From Burkholderiales bacterium (lineage in GTDB: Bacteria; Pseudomonadota; Gammaproteobacteria; Burkholderiales; SG8-41): a DNA stretch of 8,155 bases. This document shows, in pieces, positions 1 through 7,339 of this stretch; positions within the stretch are counted from its first letter, which is position 1, and each line of letters opens with the position of its first letter. The stretch spans positions 1 through 8,155 of the forward strand of contig JAIESJ010000220.1 in the NCBI GenBank assembly GCA_019746155.1. The letters are read 5' to 3'. The position numbers and the translations under genes were made by a program. The notes beneath the pieces were generated by a model, which was not told where the DNA came from, searched no databases, and saw nothing but the letters and a program-made list of their open reading frames with translations.

Positions 1-1105
1 CCTCGATCATGCTGCCCGGGGCGACAATCGCGGCCCGCTGAATGACGTTTTCCAGTTCCCTGACATTGCCCGGCCATGGGTGCTGCAGCATCCGTTGCAG
101 TGCCGATTCGCCGAACTCGAGCCCGGGCCGGCCGAGTCTGCTTGCCGTGCTGGCGAGGATATGCTGCGCCAGCGGCACGATGTCCTGCGGGCGCTCGCGC
201 AGCGGCGGGATCAGCAAAGGGAATACATTCAGCCGGTAATACAGGTCCTCGCGGAACGCCCCCCGCTCGACCGCGGCCTGCAAGTCGCGGTTCGATGCGG
301 CAAGCACGCGCACATCGAGCGCAATCGCCTTGCGTCCGCCGACGCGCTCGACTTCCCGCTCCTGCAGCACGCGCAGCAACTTGGCCTGCAACGCGAGCGG
401 CATTTCCGAAACCTCGTCGAGCAGTAATGTTCCGCCCTGCGCCTGCTCGAATTTCCCGGGCTGCGACTGGGCCGCGCCGGTAAAGGCGCCCTTTTCATAG
501 CCGAAGAGCGTGGCTTCAAGCAGGTGCTCGGGAATCGCGGCGCAGTTGATCGCCACAAACGGCCCTTCGGCACGCTCCGAATGCCGATGGATAAATCGCG
601 CCACAACCTCCTTGCCACACCCGCTCTCGCCGCTCAACATGACCGTCACCGCCGATTTTGCCACCCGCCGGGCCAGTTCGAACAATGCCACGCTGCGCGG
701 ATCGTGCGCGATGACATCCGAACCGCGCCCGGCGCCTCCTTTTGCCAGATGACGCCTGACCTGGGACAGCAGCGCGTCCGGTTCGAAAGGCTTCAAAAGA
801 TAATCGCTGGCGCCGGCGCGCATTGCCGCGACCGCTTTTTCCACCTCCCCGTACGCCGTCATCAGCACCATCGGCACCGCGGGGTAGCGCGCCTTGACGG
901 CGGTCAGCAGGGCATGGCCGTCCATCGGTTTCATCTGCACGTCGGAAATGACCAGGCCGATCGGCTGCCGCGCCAGAACATCCAGCGCGGCCTTTCCGTC
1001 CACCACGCCCACCGTCTCGTAATCCGCCAGCCGTAGCGTGGCGCACAATGCTTCGAGCAAGTCACGATCGTCTTCAACCAGCAGCACCGGCAATGTTTTC
1101 GTCAT
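1..1105 (-). CDS. fleR: Sigma-54-dependent flagellar response regulator, FleR/FlrC type (partial, C-terminus outside window)
   Basis: NtrC-family transcription activator that, once phosphorylated by its partner kinase, uses ATP to open sigma-54 RNA polymerase promoters. The 368 visible residues begin with a receiver domain (about 5-120): acidic pair E11/D12/D13, phosphoacceptor D55 (SDVQMKPMDG), T83 and K105 (LLKPFE). The AAA+ domain starts near 130: Walker A GESGCGKE (159-166), sigma-54 contact loop GAFTGA (206-211), Walker B GGTLLLDE (224-231), a SNRDL segment, the FREDLYYRLNVFPL segment and, at the cut edge, WPGNVRELENVIQRA. The Fis-type helix-turn-helix lies beyond base 1. Start ATG at 1105-1103 is preceded by AAGGTG at good spacing and overlaps the kinase stop by 4 bp (ATGA), so the two are co-translated. 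Cys163 replaces the more common Thr in Walker A. The FleR assignment rests on the kinase partner and flagellar neighbours; the family alone would allow other NtrC-like regulators. Confidence 0.93.
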   Translation of the reverse strand, partial: MTKTLPVLLVEDDRDLLEALCATLRLADYETVGVVDGKAALDVLARQPIGLVISDVQMKPMDGHALLTAVKARYPAVPMVLMTAYGEVEKAVAAMRAGASDYLLKPFEPDALLSQVRRHLAKGGAGRGSDVIAHDPRSVALFELARRVAKSAVTVMLSGESGCGKEVVARFIHRHSERAEGPFVAINCAAIPEHLLEATLFGYEKGAFTGAAQSQPGKFEQAQGGTLLLDEVSEMPLALQAKLLRVLQEREVERVGGRKAIALDVRVLAASNRDLQAAVERGAFREDLYYRLNVFPLLIPPLRERPQDIVPLAQHILASTASRLGRPGLEFGESALQRMLQHPWPGNVRELENVIQRAAIVAPGSMIE

Positions 1106-2340
1106 AGCACTTCACCTTCGATGGAATGTTTGCGCTCCGTTGTTCTCCTGCCGCGCGGCTTTGCGCGCGGCAGGCGCATGATGAATTCGCTGCCCCGCCC
1201 CGGCGCCGATACCACCTCGACGCAGCCGCCGAGCGACTGCGCCACGCCGCGCACGATCGCGAGGCCCAGTCCCGTACCCTCGGCGCGCGTCGTAAAAAAC
1301 GGCTCGAACAGGCGCGCCTGAATCTCGAGCGGGATCCCGCTGCCTTCGTCACGGACGCGGAACAGCAGTGTTTTTTCGCCCGCCTCGCAGGTCAACGTGA
1401 CCCTGCCGCCCGGCGGTGAAGCCTGCATGGCGTTTTCCAACAGGCTCACCAACGCGCCGCTCAGCGCTTTGCGATCGGCCGTCACCGTCGCGGCGGCACT
1501 GTTGTCAACGATGCTGAAGCGCAGTCCCCGGTGCGCCGTCTGCGGCTCCACCACCTGCCGCAATTCCGCCAGCAGATCGGTCGCCGCCACGCTTTCCAAA
1601 CATCCTGTTTTTCCATTTACAAACAATAACATATCACCAATCAGGCGCTCCAGGTGGCGCAGGCGCAACATCGCTTTCTCCGCAAATTGCGCGCGCGTTT
1701 CATCCTCCAGACCGGGATCGGCCAGATGCGCCGTATAGAGCAGCGCGGTGGCCAGCGGCGTGCGCAACTGGTGCGCCAGCCGCGCCGCCATCTCACCCAT
1801 CGTGGACAGGCGTTGATTGCGCCGCAACTCGTCCTGCATGCGATGCAGCTCGGTCACGTCGTGCAGCAACAGGATATGACCGCCCCCGGCATCCCGTGCG
1901 CTGCGCTCGATGCGGATGCGGCGCGGTGGCCCGCTCACCGAGCGCACGACATGCCACTCGCCGGAAACACCGGCCGGCCCCAGCCGCTGCACCACCACCT
2001 GCTGCCAGTCGAGACCGAGCAGCGGTTCGCCCAGGATGCCGGTTGCAGCCGGGTTGATTTCCTCGATTTTTCCCTCGGTGTCTATCGCTATCACCCCTGC
2101 GGGTAACGACGCCAGCAAAAGGCCGAGGCGCTGGGCCAATGCCTGCTTTTCGGCGAACTCGCGCCGCAGCTCGCCGTTGGCAACGGCAAGTTCCCGAGTC
2201 AATCGCTCCACTTGGCCCTGCAAATCGCGATATGCGCCGGAAAGCTGCTCTGAAGCTTGATTAAAGACCGCGAACGCCTGCTGGAGGTGCTCGTGGTCCG
2301 TGGGCCATCGGGCCGCCATCAATGCTGCATTCATACCCAT
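1102..2340 (-). CDS. fleS: Soluble PAS-domain sensor histidine kinase, FleS/FlrB type
   Basis: Cytoplasmic sensor kinase expected to phosphorylate the adjacent FleR. The 412 residues contain no membrane segment or signal peptide. An N-terminal alpha-helical, probably coiled-coil stretch (about 17-72) precedes a PAS domain (about 73-165, SLPAGVIAIDTEGKI then LLHDVTEL). The HisKA helix carries the phosphoacceptor H190 (RLAHQLRTPLA). The ATP-binding domain has N303 (LLENAMQA), the G1 box DEGSGIP (331-337), the F box FEPFFTT (345-351) and the G2 box GTGLGLAI (355-362). Length and layout match the Pseudomonas FleS and Vibrio FlrB type (about 400 residues, soluble). The start is uncertain: ATG codons at 2340 and 2334 both lack a clear Shine-Dalgarno sequence. 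It is the first gene of the leftward unit and reads into fleR through an ATGA overlap. The signal sensed by the PAS domain cannot be told from the sequence. Confidence 0.92.
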   Translation of the reverse strand: MGMNAALMAARWPTDHEHLQQAFAVFNQASEQLSGAYRDLQGQVERLTRELAVANGELRREFAEKQALAQRLGLLLASLPAGVIAIDTEGKIEEINPAATGILGEPLLGLDWQQVVVQRLGPAGVSGEWHVVRSVSGPPRRIRIERSARDAGGGHILLLHDVTELHRMQDELRRNQRLSTMGEMAARLAHQLRTPLATALLYTAHLADPGLEDETRAQFAEKAMLRLRHLERLIGDMLLFVNGKTGCLESVAATDLLAELRQVVEPQTAHRGLRFSIVDNSAAATVTADRKALSGALVSLLENAMQASPPGGRVTLTCEAGEKTLLFRVRDEGSGIPLEIQARLFEPFFTTRAEGTGLGLAIVRGVAQSLGGCVEVVSAPGRGSEFIMRLPRAKPRGRRTTERKHSIEGEVL

Positions 2341-2536
2341 CGTGTCCAGGTCTCATGCCCCTGCTTCACACACTGTGGCGCAGGTTAGCACGGGGCCGTG
2401 CCTCCGCCATCGCAAATATATGGGGTTAAACCGCGTCTTTTCCGCGAATCGAAATGGCGCCGGGTGTCGATAATCGTCGCGTGAGAAAGTGAAGCACACC
2501 TTCCCGGTGCGGATCGGTCATCCCGATTTGACTTGC

Positions 2537-2552
2537 CGGTCGCGCATCTGCA
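2537..2552 (+). promoter_or_regulatory. Weak candidate sigma-54 promoter for the fliF operon
   Basis: CGGTCGCGCATCTGCA has the obligatory GG and GC dinucleotides with exactly 10 bases between them (GG 2538-2539, GC 2550-2551), as sigma-54 requires, and a following A. The rest of the -24 element departs from TGGCAC, so the match is poor. It would start transcription near 2563, about 63 bases before fliF, which is a sensible place. A TTGACT hexamer at 2528-2533 resembles a sigma-70 -35 box but no good -10 follows at 16-18 bases. Treat as a hint only. Confidence 0.2.
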
Positions 2553-2590
2553 ATGGAAGACCGAATCACAGATTTGGCGGCGTGCAGTTG

Positions 2591-2602
2591 CGTTGCGCAA
2601 CG
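2591..2602. repeat. Perfect 12-bp palindrome upstream of the fliF ribosome binding site
   Basis: CGTTGCGCAACG reads the same on both strands and lies 6 bases before the GGGAGAAG ribosome binding site of fliF. A GTTGC just before it (2587-2591) gives an alternative stem with GCAAC (2597-2601). It could be an operator half-site pair or a small leader hairpin, or chance in GC-rich DNA. Confidence 0.4.
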
Positions 2603-2608
2603 TGTCTT

Positions 2609-2616
2609 GGGAGAAG
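2609..2616 (+). promoter_or_regulatory. Ribosome binding site that fixes the fliF start
   Basis: GGGAGAAG ends 9 bases before the ATG at 2626. The longer in-frame option at 2533 has no such element, so 2626 is preferred; the protein then begins MADIVPNPG with its first membrane segment at about residue 28, as usual for FliF. Confidence 0.75.
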
Positions 2617-2625
2617 AACAGCATC

Positions 2626-4287
2626 ATGGCAGATATCGTGCCCAATCCCGGCCAGCCCGCGGCATCCCGGTTTACGGTGTTGGCCAATATGCCGAACCGG
2701 CAAAAGCTGGGATTGATGGTCATCGTTGCCACGCTTGTCGCACTGGCGGCGAGCGCCTGGATGTGGAGCCAGACACCCGACTACCGCGTGTTGTACCCGA
2801 ACGTTTCAGACCGGGATGGGGGCGCCATTATTGCCGCATTGCAGCAAATGAACGTCCCTTACAAGTTTGCCGACGGCGGCGGCGCCATTCTGGTGCCAGC
2901 CGACAAGGTTCACGAGATGCGCCTGCGACTGGCCAGCCAAGGACTGCCGAAGGGCGGTATCAGCGGATTCGAGTTGATGGAAAATCCGAAACTGGGCACA
3001 AGCCAGTTTCTGGAACAAGTCAATTACCAGCGGGCTCTGGAAGGCGAACTGGCGCGCTCCATCCAGTCGCTGCATGCGGTACAAAGCGCGCGCGTGCACC
3101 TCGCCATCTCGAAACCTTCGGTATTCGTCAGAGAGCAGCCAAAACCCAGCGCTTCGGTGCTGCTCAACCTGCACCCCGGCCGCATGCTGGAGCCGGCGCA
3201 AGTCAGCGCAATCGTACACCTCGTTGCGAGCAGCATTGCGGATCTGCCGGCCAAGAACGTCACCATCGTGGATCAAAATGGCAATCTCCTGAGTTCCCCA
3301 TCCGGAACCGTTAATACTGCAAGTCTTGACGCCGGGCAGCTCAAGTACGTGCAGGAGCTGGAACAAAGCTATACCAAGCGCATCGAGGCGATTCTTGTTC
3401 CCATCGTCGGCGCCAGCAACGTACGCGCGCAGGTCACGGCAGACGTCGATTTTTCCCTGGTCGAGCGCGCCGAGGAAATCTACAAGCCCAATGCAACGCC
3501 GTCCGAGGCCGCGGTGCGCAGCCAACAAACCAGCGAGTCGACATCAAGCAGTGCGTCGTCTCCTTCCGGTGTACCCGGCGCACTGTCGAACCAGCCGCCG
3601 GCGCCGGCAAGCGCGCCGCTCACCGCCGCGGGCACAGGCGCGAATGCCGGCACTGCCGGAGCGAGCACGCCCGCACCGACACCCCCGGTCAATACGCGCA
3701 AGGATTCGACCGTCAATTACGAAGTGGACAAGACCATCAGGCACGTGCGCCAGCCGCTCGGCAGCATCAAGCGCCTGTCGGTGGCGGTCGTAGTCAATCA
3801 CCGCAAGGAAATCGACGCCTCGGGCAAAGTGACCCACAAGCCCCTGAGCCAGACGGAAATAGCGCAGGTAACCGATCTGGTCAAGGAAGCAATGGGTTAC
3901 AACAAGGAACGCGGTGACACGCTCAATGTGGTGAACAGCCCGTTCAACGTGACCGAACCGGAGGTGATTCCCGAAGTGCCGTTCTGGAAAAAACCTGAGA
4001 CCGTACTGCTGGCCAAAGAAACCGGCAAGCACCTGTTAATCGCGGCGGTTATGCTTTACCTGGTGTTGGGTGTATTGCGGCCGCTGCTCAAGAATCTGGC
4101 TCAGGCGCGGCCGGCGCCGCTGGCCTCGCCCCAGGATGCGGCATTCAACGAGCAAGCGGTCGCGGAGCGGAGCCAGGCAAACATCAGCTACGAGCAGCGG
4201 CTGCAGGCCGCAAAACAACTGGCGCAACAGGAACCGAAACTCGTGGCCAACGTCGTAAAGGGTTGGATGTCCGGCGATGAGCGGTGA
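2626..4287 (+). CDS. fliF: Flagellar MS-ring protein FliF
   Basis: Inner-membrane protein that assembles the MS ring, the base on which the flagellar rotor and export gate are built. The 553 residues match the usual length. Membrane segment 1 spans about 28-47 and segment 2 about 469-486, with the periplasmic ring-building domains between. Family landmarks are TSQFLEQVNYQRALEGELAR (125-144), ARVHLAISKPSVFVREQ (155-171) and the NYEVDKT motif (364-370) after a low-complexity linker rich in Ser, Ala, Pro, Gly and Thr (about 301-356). The cytoplasmic tail ends KLVANVVKGWMSGDER, the region that in FliF binds the N-terminal domain of FliG. Start chosen at 2626 because of the GGGAGAAG ribosome binding site. 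It is the first gene of the rightward operon and overlaps fliG by 11 bp. Confidence 0.97.
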   Translation: MADIVPNPGQPAASRFTVLANMPNRQKLGLMVIVATLVALAASAWMWSQTPDYRVLYPNVSDRDGGAIIAALQQMNVPYKFADGGGAILVPADKVHEMRLRLASQGLPKGGISGFELMENPKLGTSQFLEQVNYQRALEGELARSIQSLHAVQSARVHLAISKPSVFVREQPKPSASVLLNLHPGRMLEPAQVSAIVHLVASSIADLPAKNVTIVDQNGNLLSSPSGTVNTASLDAGQLKYVQELEQSYTKRIEAILVPIVGASNVRAQVTADVDFSLVERAEEIYKPNATPSEAAVRSQQTSESTSSSASSPSGVPGALSNQPPAPASAPLTAAGTGANAGTAGASTPAPTPPVNTRKDSTVNYEVDKTIRHVRQPLGSIKRLSVAVVVNHRKEIDASGKVTHKPLSQTEIAQVTDLVKEAMGYNKERGDTLNVVNSPFNVTEPEVIPEVPFWKKPETVLLAKETGKHLLIAAVMLYLVLGVLRPLLKNLAQARPAPLASPQDAAFNEQAVAERSQANISYEQRLQAAKQLAQQEPKLVANVVKGWMSGDER

Positions 4288-5272
4288 AGGCATTGAGAAA
4301 AGCGCAATCCTGCTGATGTCGCTCGGCGAAGACGCGGCAGCCGAGGTATTGAAGTATCTTGCGCCACGCGAAGTCCAGAAACTGGGCACCGCGATGGCTG
4401 GCCTGAAGCAGGTAACGCGCGAAAAGATCGATGGCGTGCTCAGCGATCTTCGCGCTGTCGCCGACGAGAAGACCGCGCTGGGCGTAACCTCCGACGAGTA
4501 CATTCGCAGCGTGCTGGTCAAGGCCCTCGGTGACGACAAGGCAGCCAGCCTGATCGAACGCATCCTGCAAGGCGGCGACACCAGCGGCATAGAGGGGCTG
4601 AAATGGATGGATTCGTCGGCGGTGGCCGAACTGATCAAGGACGAACATCCGCAGATTATTGCCACCATACTGGTACACCTCGATCGGGATCAGGCCTCCG
4701 AAGTCCTGGGATTCTTCACCGAAAGGCTGCGCAATGACGTAATCCTGCGCATCGCCACGCTCGACGGGATTCAGCCATCGGCGTTGCGCGAACTGAACGA
4801 CGTGCTGACCAAGCTGCTGGCCGGCTCCAACAACATCAAGAAGAGCGCATTGGGCGGCGTGCGCACGGCGGCGGAAATCCTCAACTTCATGCCCAACGCG
4901 CAGGAAGCCTCGGTCATCGAGAACATACGCCAGTACGATCCCGATCTGGCGCAGAGGATCCTCGACGACATGTTCGTGTTCGAAGACCTGGTCAACATCG
5001 AGGATCGCGGCATCCAGCTGCTGCTGCGCGAAGTCCAGTCGGAATCCCTGATCATCGCATTGAAGGGCACGACCGACATCGTGCGGGAAAAAATCTTCAA
5101 GAACATGTCGCAGCGGGCAGCCGATCTGCTGCGCGAGGACCTGGAAGCGAAGGGGCCGGTGCGCGTAAGAGAGGTCGAGGCGGAACAGAAGGAAATCCTG
5201 AAGCTCGTGCGGCGCCTCGCCGACGAGGGCCAGCTCTCGCTCGGCGGCAAGGGCGAAGATGTCTATGTCTGA
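4277..5272 (+). CDS. fliG: Flagellar motor switch protein FliG
   Basis: Cytoplasmic rotor protein that sits on the MS ring, meets the stator for torque and takes part in direction switching with FliM/FliN. The 331 residues are full length. The N-terminal FliF-binding domain begins GIEKSAILLMSLGEDAA; the middle domain has the EHPQ motif (123-126); the linker leads to LGGVRTAAEIL (192-202) and the MFxF motif (MFVF, 232-235). Aligning from memory to E. coli FliG, the charged torque residues are all present: K263, R280, E287, D288 and R296, with Glu for the first Asp. The tail ends GEDVYV. The ATG lies inside the last codons of fliF (11-bp overlap) with only a distant AAAGGG upstream, so translation is probably coupled to fliF. 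It overlaps fliH by 14 bp. Confidence 0.98.
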   Translation: MSGEGIEKSAILLMSLGEDAAAEVLKYLAPREVQKLGTAMAGLKQVTREKIDGVLSDLRAVADEKTALGVTSDEYIRSVLVKALGDDKAASLIERILQGGDTSGIEGLKWMDSSAVAELIKDEHPQIIATILVHLDRDQASEVLGFFTERLRNDVILRIATLDGIQPSALRELNDVLTKLLAGSNNIKKSALGGVRTAAEILNFMPNAQEASVIENIRQYDPDLAQRILDDMFVFEDLVNIEDRGIQLLLREVQSESLIIALKGTTDIVREKIFKNMSQRAADLLREDLEAKGPVRVREVEAEQKEILKLVRRLADEGQLSLGGKGEDVYV

Positions 5273-5876
5273 CGCGATCATCCCCAAGGAACAACTCCCC
5301 GCCTATCAGCGCTGGGAACTGGCATCGTTCGACCCGCACGCATCCCGCAGCGCCGTAGCGCTGCCTACCGCAGAGCAGGTGGAACGCATTCACCTGCAGT
5401 CGCGCGAGGAAGGCTACGCCGCAGGCTATCAGGAGGGCCGTGCCCAAGCGATGCAGGAAGCACAGCGCCTGCGGACACTGCTTGAAGAACTTGGACGCGC
5501 GCTGCACGAACTTGATCAGACTGTAGCCGACGAACTGCTCAAGCTGGCGCTCGACATCGCCAGGCAGATGCTGGGCCAAGCGTTGAAGCTGCGCCCCGAA
5601 TTGGTGCTGCCGGTAATCCAGGAGGCGGTCCGCTGCCTGCCGCAGTTCGATCAAACCGTGCGCGTGATACTGCACCCACAGGATGCGGCGCTGGTAAGTT
5701 CGTACATTGCAGAACACCCGGCGGCATCCGGCTGGATAATCGTCGAGGACGCACGCCTGGAGCGCGGCGGCTGTCGTGCCGAAACCGCAAACAGCGAGGT
5801 CGATGCCACGTTGCAAAACCGCTGGCGGCGTGTGGTAGCAGCGCTCGGCAGCACCGAAGAATGGCTGACACCATGA
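5259..5876 (+). CDS. fliH: Flagellar export ATPase regulator FliH
   Basis: Peripheral stalk-like protein of the flagellar type III export apparatus; it binds the ATPase FliI, restrains it and tethers it to the export gate and C-ring. The 205 residues start with an unstructured segment containing YQRWELASFD (16-25), a conserved aromatic region seen in FliH N-termini. A helix with glycine steps follows (G52, G56, G60 in REEGYAAGYQEGRAQA), the GxxxG repeat typical of FliH, then a helical dimerisation region and a C-terminal globular domain with WIIVEDARLERGGCRAET (159-176). AAGGG at 5249-5253, 5 bases before the ATG at 5259, favours this start; a second in-frame ATG at 5265 is the alternative. 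It overlaps fliG by 14 bp and fliI by up to 16 bp. Confidence 0.95.
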   Translation: MSMSDAIIPKEQLPAYQRWELASFDPHASRSAVALPTAEQVERIHLQSREEGYAAGYQEGRAQAMQEAQRLRTLLEELGRALHELDQTVADELLKLALDIARQMLGQALKLRPELVLPVIQEAVRCLPQFDQTVRVILHPQDAALVSSYIAEHPAASGWIIVEDARLERGGCRAETANSEVDATLQNRWRRVVAALGSTEEWLTP

Positions 5877-7282
5877 GCGGCGACGCAGCGTACTCCGAGC
5901 GCTGGCGCGCTTTCCTGCGTGGCTGCGGACAGGCGGTGTCAAACGCTAACACATTGGCTATAAACGGATATTTGACCAGAGTGGCCGGGCTTGTCATGGA
6001 AGCGGTGGGGCTCAGGCTCGCGGTGGGCAGCGGCTGCACCGTGCTGTTGCCCAACGGCAACAGCGTACAGGCCGAGGTGGTGGGCTTTTCCGGTGACCGT
6101 TTGTTTCTGATGCCGGCCAACGATGTCTATGGTTTGACGCCCGGCGCCCGGGTAGTCGCAGCCGAGCCTGTCGTCATGGCGCCGCAAATCGGGAGCAATC
6201 AGCATCCACGGCGTCGCGCCACCGACCTTGCCAAGCATCTGCCGGTCGGCATGGGCCTGTTGGGACGCGTTCTCGACGGCGCGGGACATCCGCTCGACCG
6301 GCTCGGGCCGGTTCATGCCGAGCACAGCGCGCCGCTGCAAAACCGCCCAAACAACCCTCTCGAACGCATGCCCATCAGCGAGGTCCTGGACGTGGGAGTG
6401 CGCGCCATAAACACGATGCTCACGGTCGGACGCGGTCAGCGCATGGGGCTGTTTGCCGGCAGCGGCGTAGGTAAAAGCGTGCTGCTCGGCATGATGGCGC
6501 GATACACCAGCGCCGATGTGATCGTGGTCGGTCTGATTGGCGAACGCGGGCGCGAAGTCAAGGAGTTCATCGAGCACATTCTCGGTGAAGCCGGGCTCGC
6601 GCGCGCCGTAGTGGTTGCGGCGCCGGCGGACACTTCGCCGCTGATGCGCCTGCAGGGCGCGGCCTACGCCACCACCATCGCCGAATATTTCCGCGATCAG
6701 GGAAAGCATGTGTTGCTCATCATGGATTCGCTCACGCGTTTCGCCATGGCGCAGCGCGAAATTGCGCTCGCCATCGGCGAACCCCCAGCAACCAAAGGCT
6801 ATCCGCCGTCGGTCTTCGCTAAACTGCCGCAGTTGGTGGAACGCGCCGGCAACGGCCGTGCGGGCAGCGGCTCGATCACCGCGTTCTACACCGTGCTTAC
6901 CGAAGGCGACGACCAGCAGGATCCGATCGCCGACAGCGCACGCGCGATCCTCGACGGGCATATCGTGCTCTCCCGCAATCTCTCCGATCAGGGGCACTAT
7001 CCGGCGATCGACGTCGAGGCCTCGATAAGCCGGGCCATGACCAACCTGATTACGCCGCAGCAATTCGAGCTGGTGCGTCGTTTCAAATCGCTCTACGCGC
7101 GCTACAACCGCAGCCGTGACCTGATTAACGTCGGCGCGTATGTCAGCGGCAGCGATCCCGAACTCGACCGGTCAATCGAAATCTACCCCCGTCTGGAAGC
7201 GTTCCTGCGCCAGGACATGGCAGAACGCGATAGCTATTCCGATGGCATTGAAAAGTTAACGCAGTTGCTTGCCGGGTCCTGA
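5861..7282 (+). CDS. fliI: Flagellum-specific export ATPase FliI
   Basis: Hexameric ATPase of the flagellar type III secretion apparatus, related to the F1 beta subunit, which helps deliver rod, hook and filament subunits to the export gate. The 473 residues have an N-terminal beta-barrel domain (about 35-105), the catalytic core and a C-terminal helical domain. Visible motifs: HLPVGMGLLGRVLDGAGHPLD (126-146), P-loop AGSGVGKS (199-206), GERGREV with catalytic E228 (227-233), Walker B LLIMDSLTR (285-293), GYPPSVFAKLPQLVERAG (313-330) and the ATP synthase alpha/beta signature PAIDVEASIS (381-390). The ATG at 5861 lies within fliH; the in-frame ATG at 5873 would give a classic 4-bp ATGA overlap and loses only MADT, and neither has a clear ribosome binding site. 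The gene is intact. Confidence 0.98.
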   Translation: MADTMSGDAAYSERWRAFLRGCGQAVSNANTLAINGYLTRVAGLVMEAVGLRLAVGSGCTVLLPNGNSVQAEVVGFSGDRLFLMPANDVYGLTPGARVVAAEPVVMAPQIGSNQHPRRRATDLAKHLPVGMGLLGRVLDGAGHPLDRLGPVHAEHSAPLQNRPNNPLERMPISEVLDVGVRAINTMLTVGRGQRMGLFAGSGVGKSVLLGMMARYTSADVIVVGLIGERGREVKEFIEHILGEAGLARAVVVAAPADTSPLMRLQGAAYATTIAEYFRDQGKHVLLIMDSLTRFAMAQREIALAIGEPPATKGYPPSVFAKLPQLVERAGNGRAGSGSITAFYTVLTEGDDQQDPIADSARAILDGHIVLSRNLSDQGHYPAIDVEASISRAMTNLITPQQFELVRRFKSLYARYNRSRDLINVGAYVSGSDPELDRSIEIYPRLEAFLRQDMAERDSYSDGIEKLTQLLAGS

Positions 7283-7327
7283 GCGCAAGGGGCGTTGTAC
7301 ATCACAAATCGAACATCCGGATGATAC

Positions 7328-7333
7328 AAGGAG
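7328..7333 (+). promoter_or_regulatory. Strong ribosome binding site for fliJ
   Basis: AAGGAG ends 6 bases before the fliJ ATG. Unlike fliG, fliH and fliI, which begin inside the preceding gene, fliJ follows a 57-bp gap and initiates independently. The gap also has a 10-bp palindrome CATCCGGATG (7314-7323) but no T-run, so I do not call a terminator. Confidence 0.8.
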
Positions 7334-7339
7334 AAGCTG

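Larger units (their letters stand above)
2341..2625. other. Divergent intergenic region between fleS and fliF
   Basis: These 285 bases separate the leftward regulator genes from the rightward fliF operon and should contain both promoters. I see no supported gene in it; an in-frame upstream ATG at 2533 would extend FliF by 31 residues but has no ribosome binding site and does not resemble a FliF N-terminus. It holds weak sigma-54-like matches on both strands (2537-2552 on plus; 2395-2409 on minus, TGGCGG-N5-CGGC), a 12-bp palindrome (2591-2602) and the fliF ribosome binding site. An AT-rich run at 2413-2430 (AAATATATGG then TTAAA) could serve the minus-strand promoter, but no convincing -35 accompanies it. 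fliE, often found directly before fliF, is not here. Confidence 0.7.

Noticed and set aside
2395..2409. Minus-strand sigma-54-like site TGGCGG-N5-CGGC upstream of fleS
   Set aside because: Spacing is right, but the -12 part is CGGC rather than TTGC and the -24 part is incomplete. An overlapping GGCACG-N5-GTGC is better in sequence but one base too long for the strict spacing.
2451..2473. GAAA-N11-GTCGATAA resembling a sigma-28 (FliA) promoter before fliF
   Set aside because: The -10-like part matches 7 of 8 bases, but the distance from the -35-like part is 4 bases shorter than the sigma-28 consensus.
2533..2625. N-terminal extension of FliF from the ATG at 2533
   Set aside because: No ribosome binding site precedes it, the extra 31 residues do not look like FliF, and a good ribosome binding site precedes 2626.
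4184..5287. Long minus-strand open frame opposite fliG
   Set aside because: It is the antisense shadow of a clear fliG gene; no family resemblance, and such frames are expected opposite GC-rich genes.
5939..7063. Long minus-strand open frame opposite fliI
   Set aside because: Antisense shadow of the intact fliI gene with no recognisable domain or ribosome binding site.
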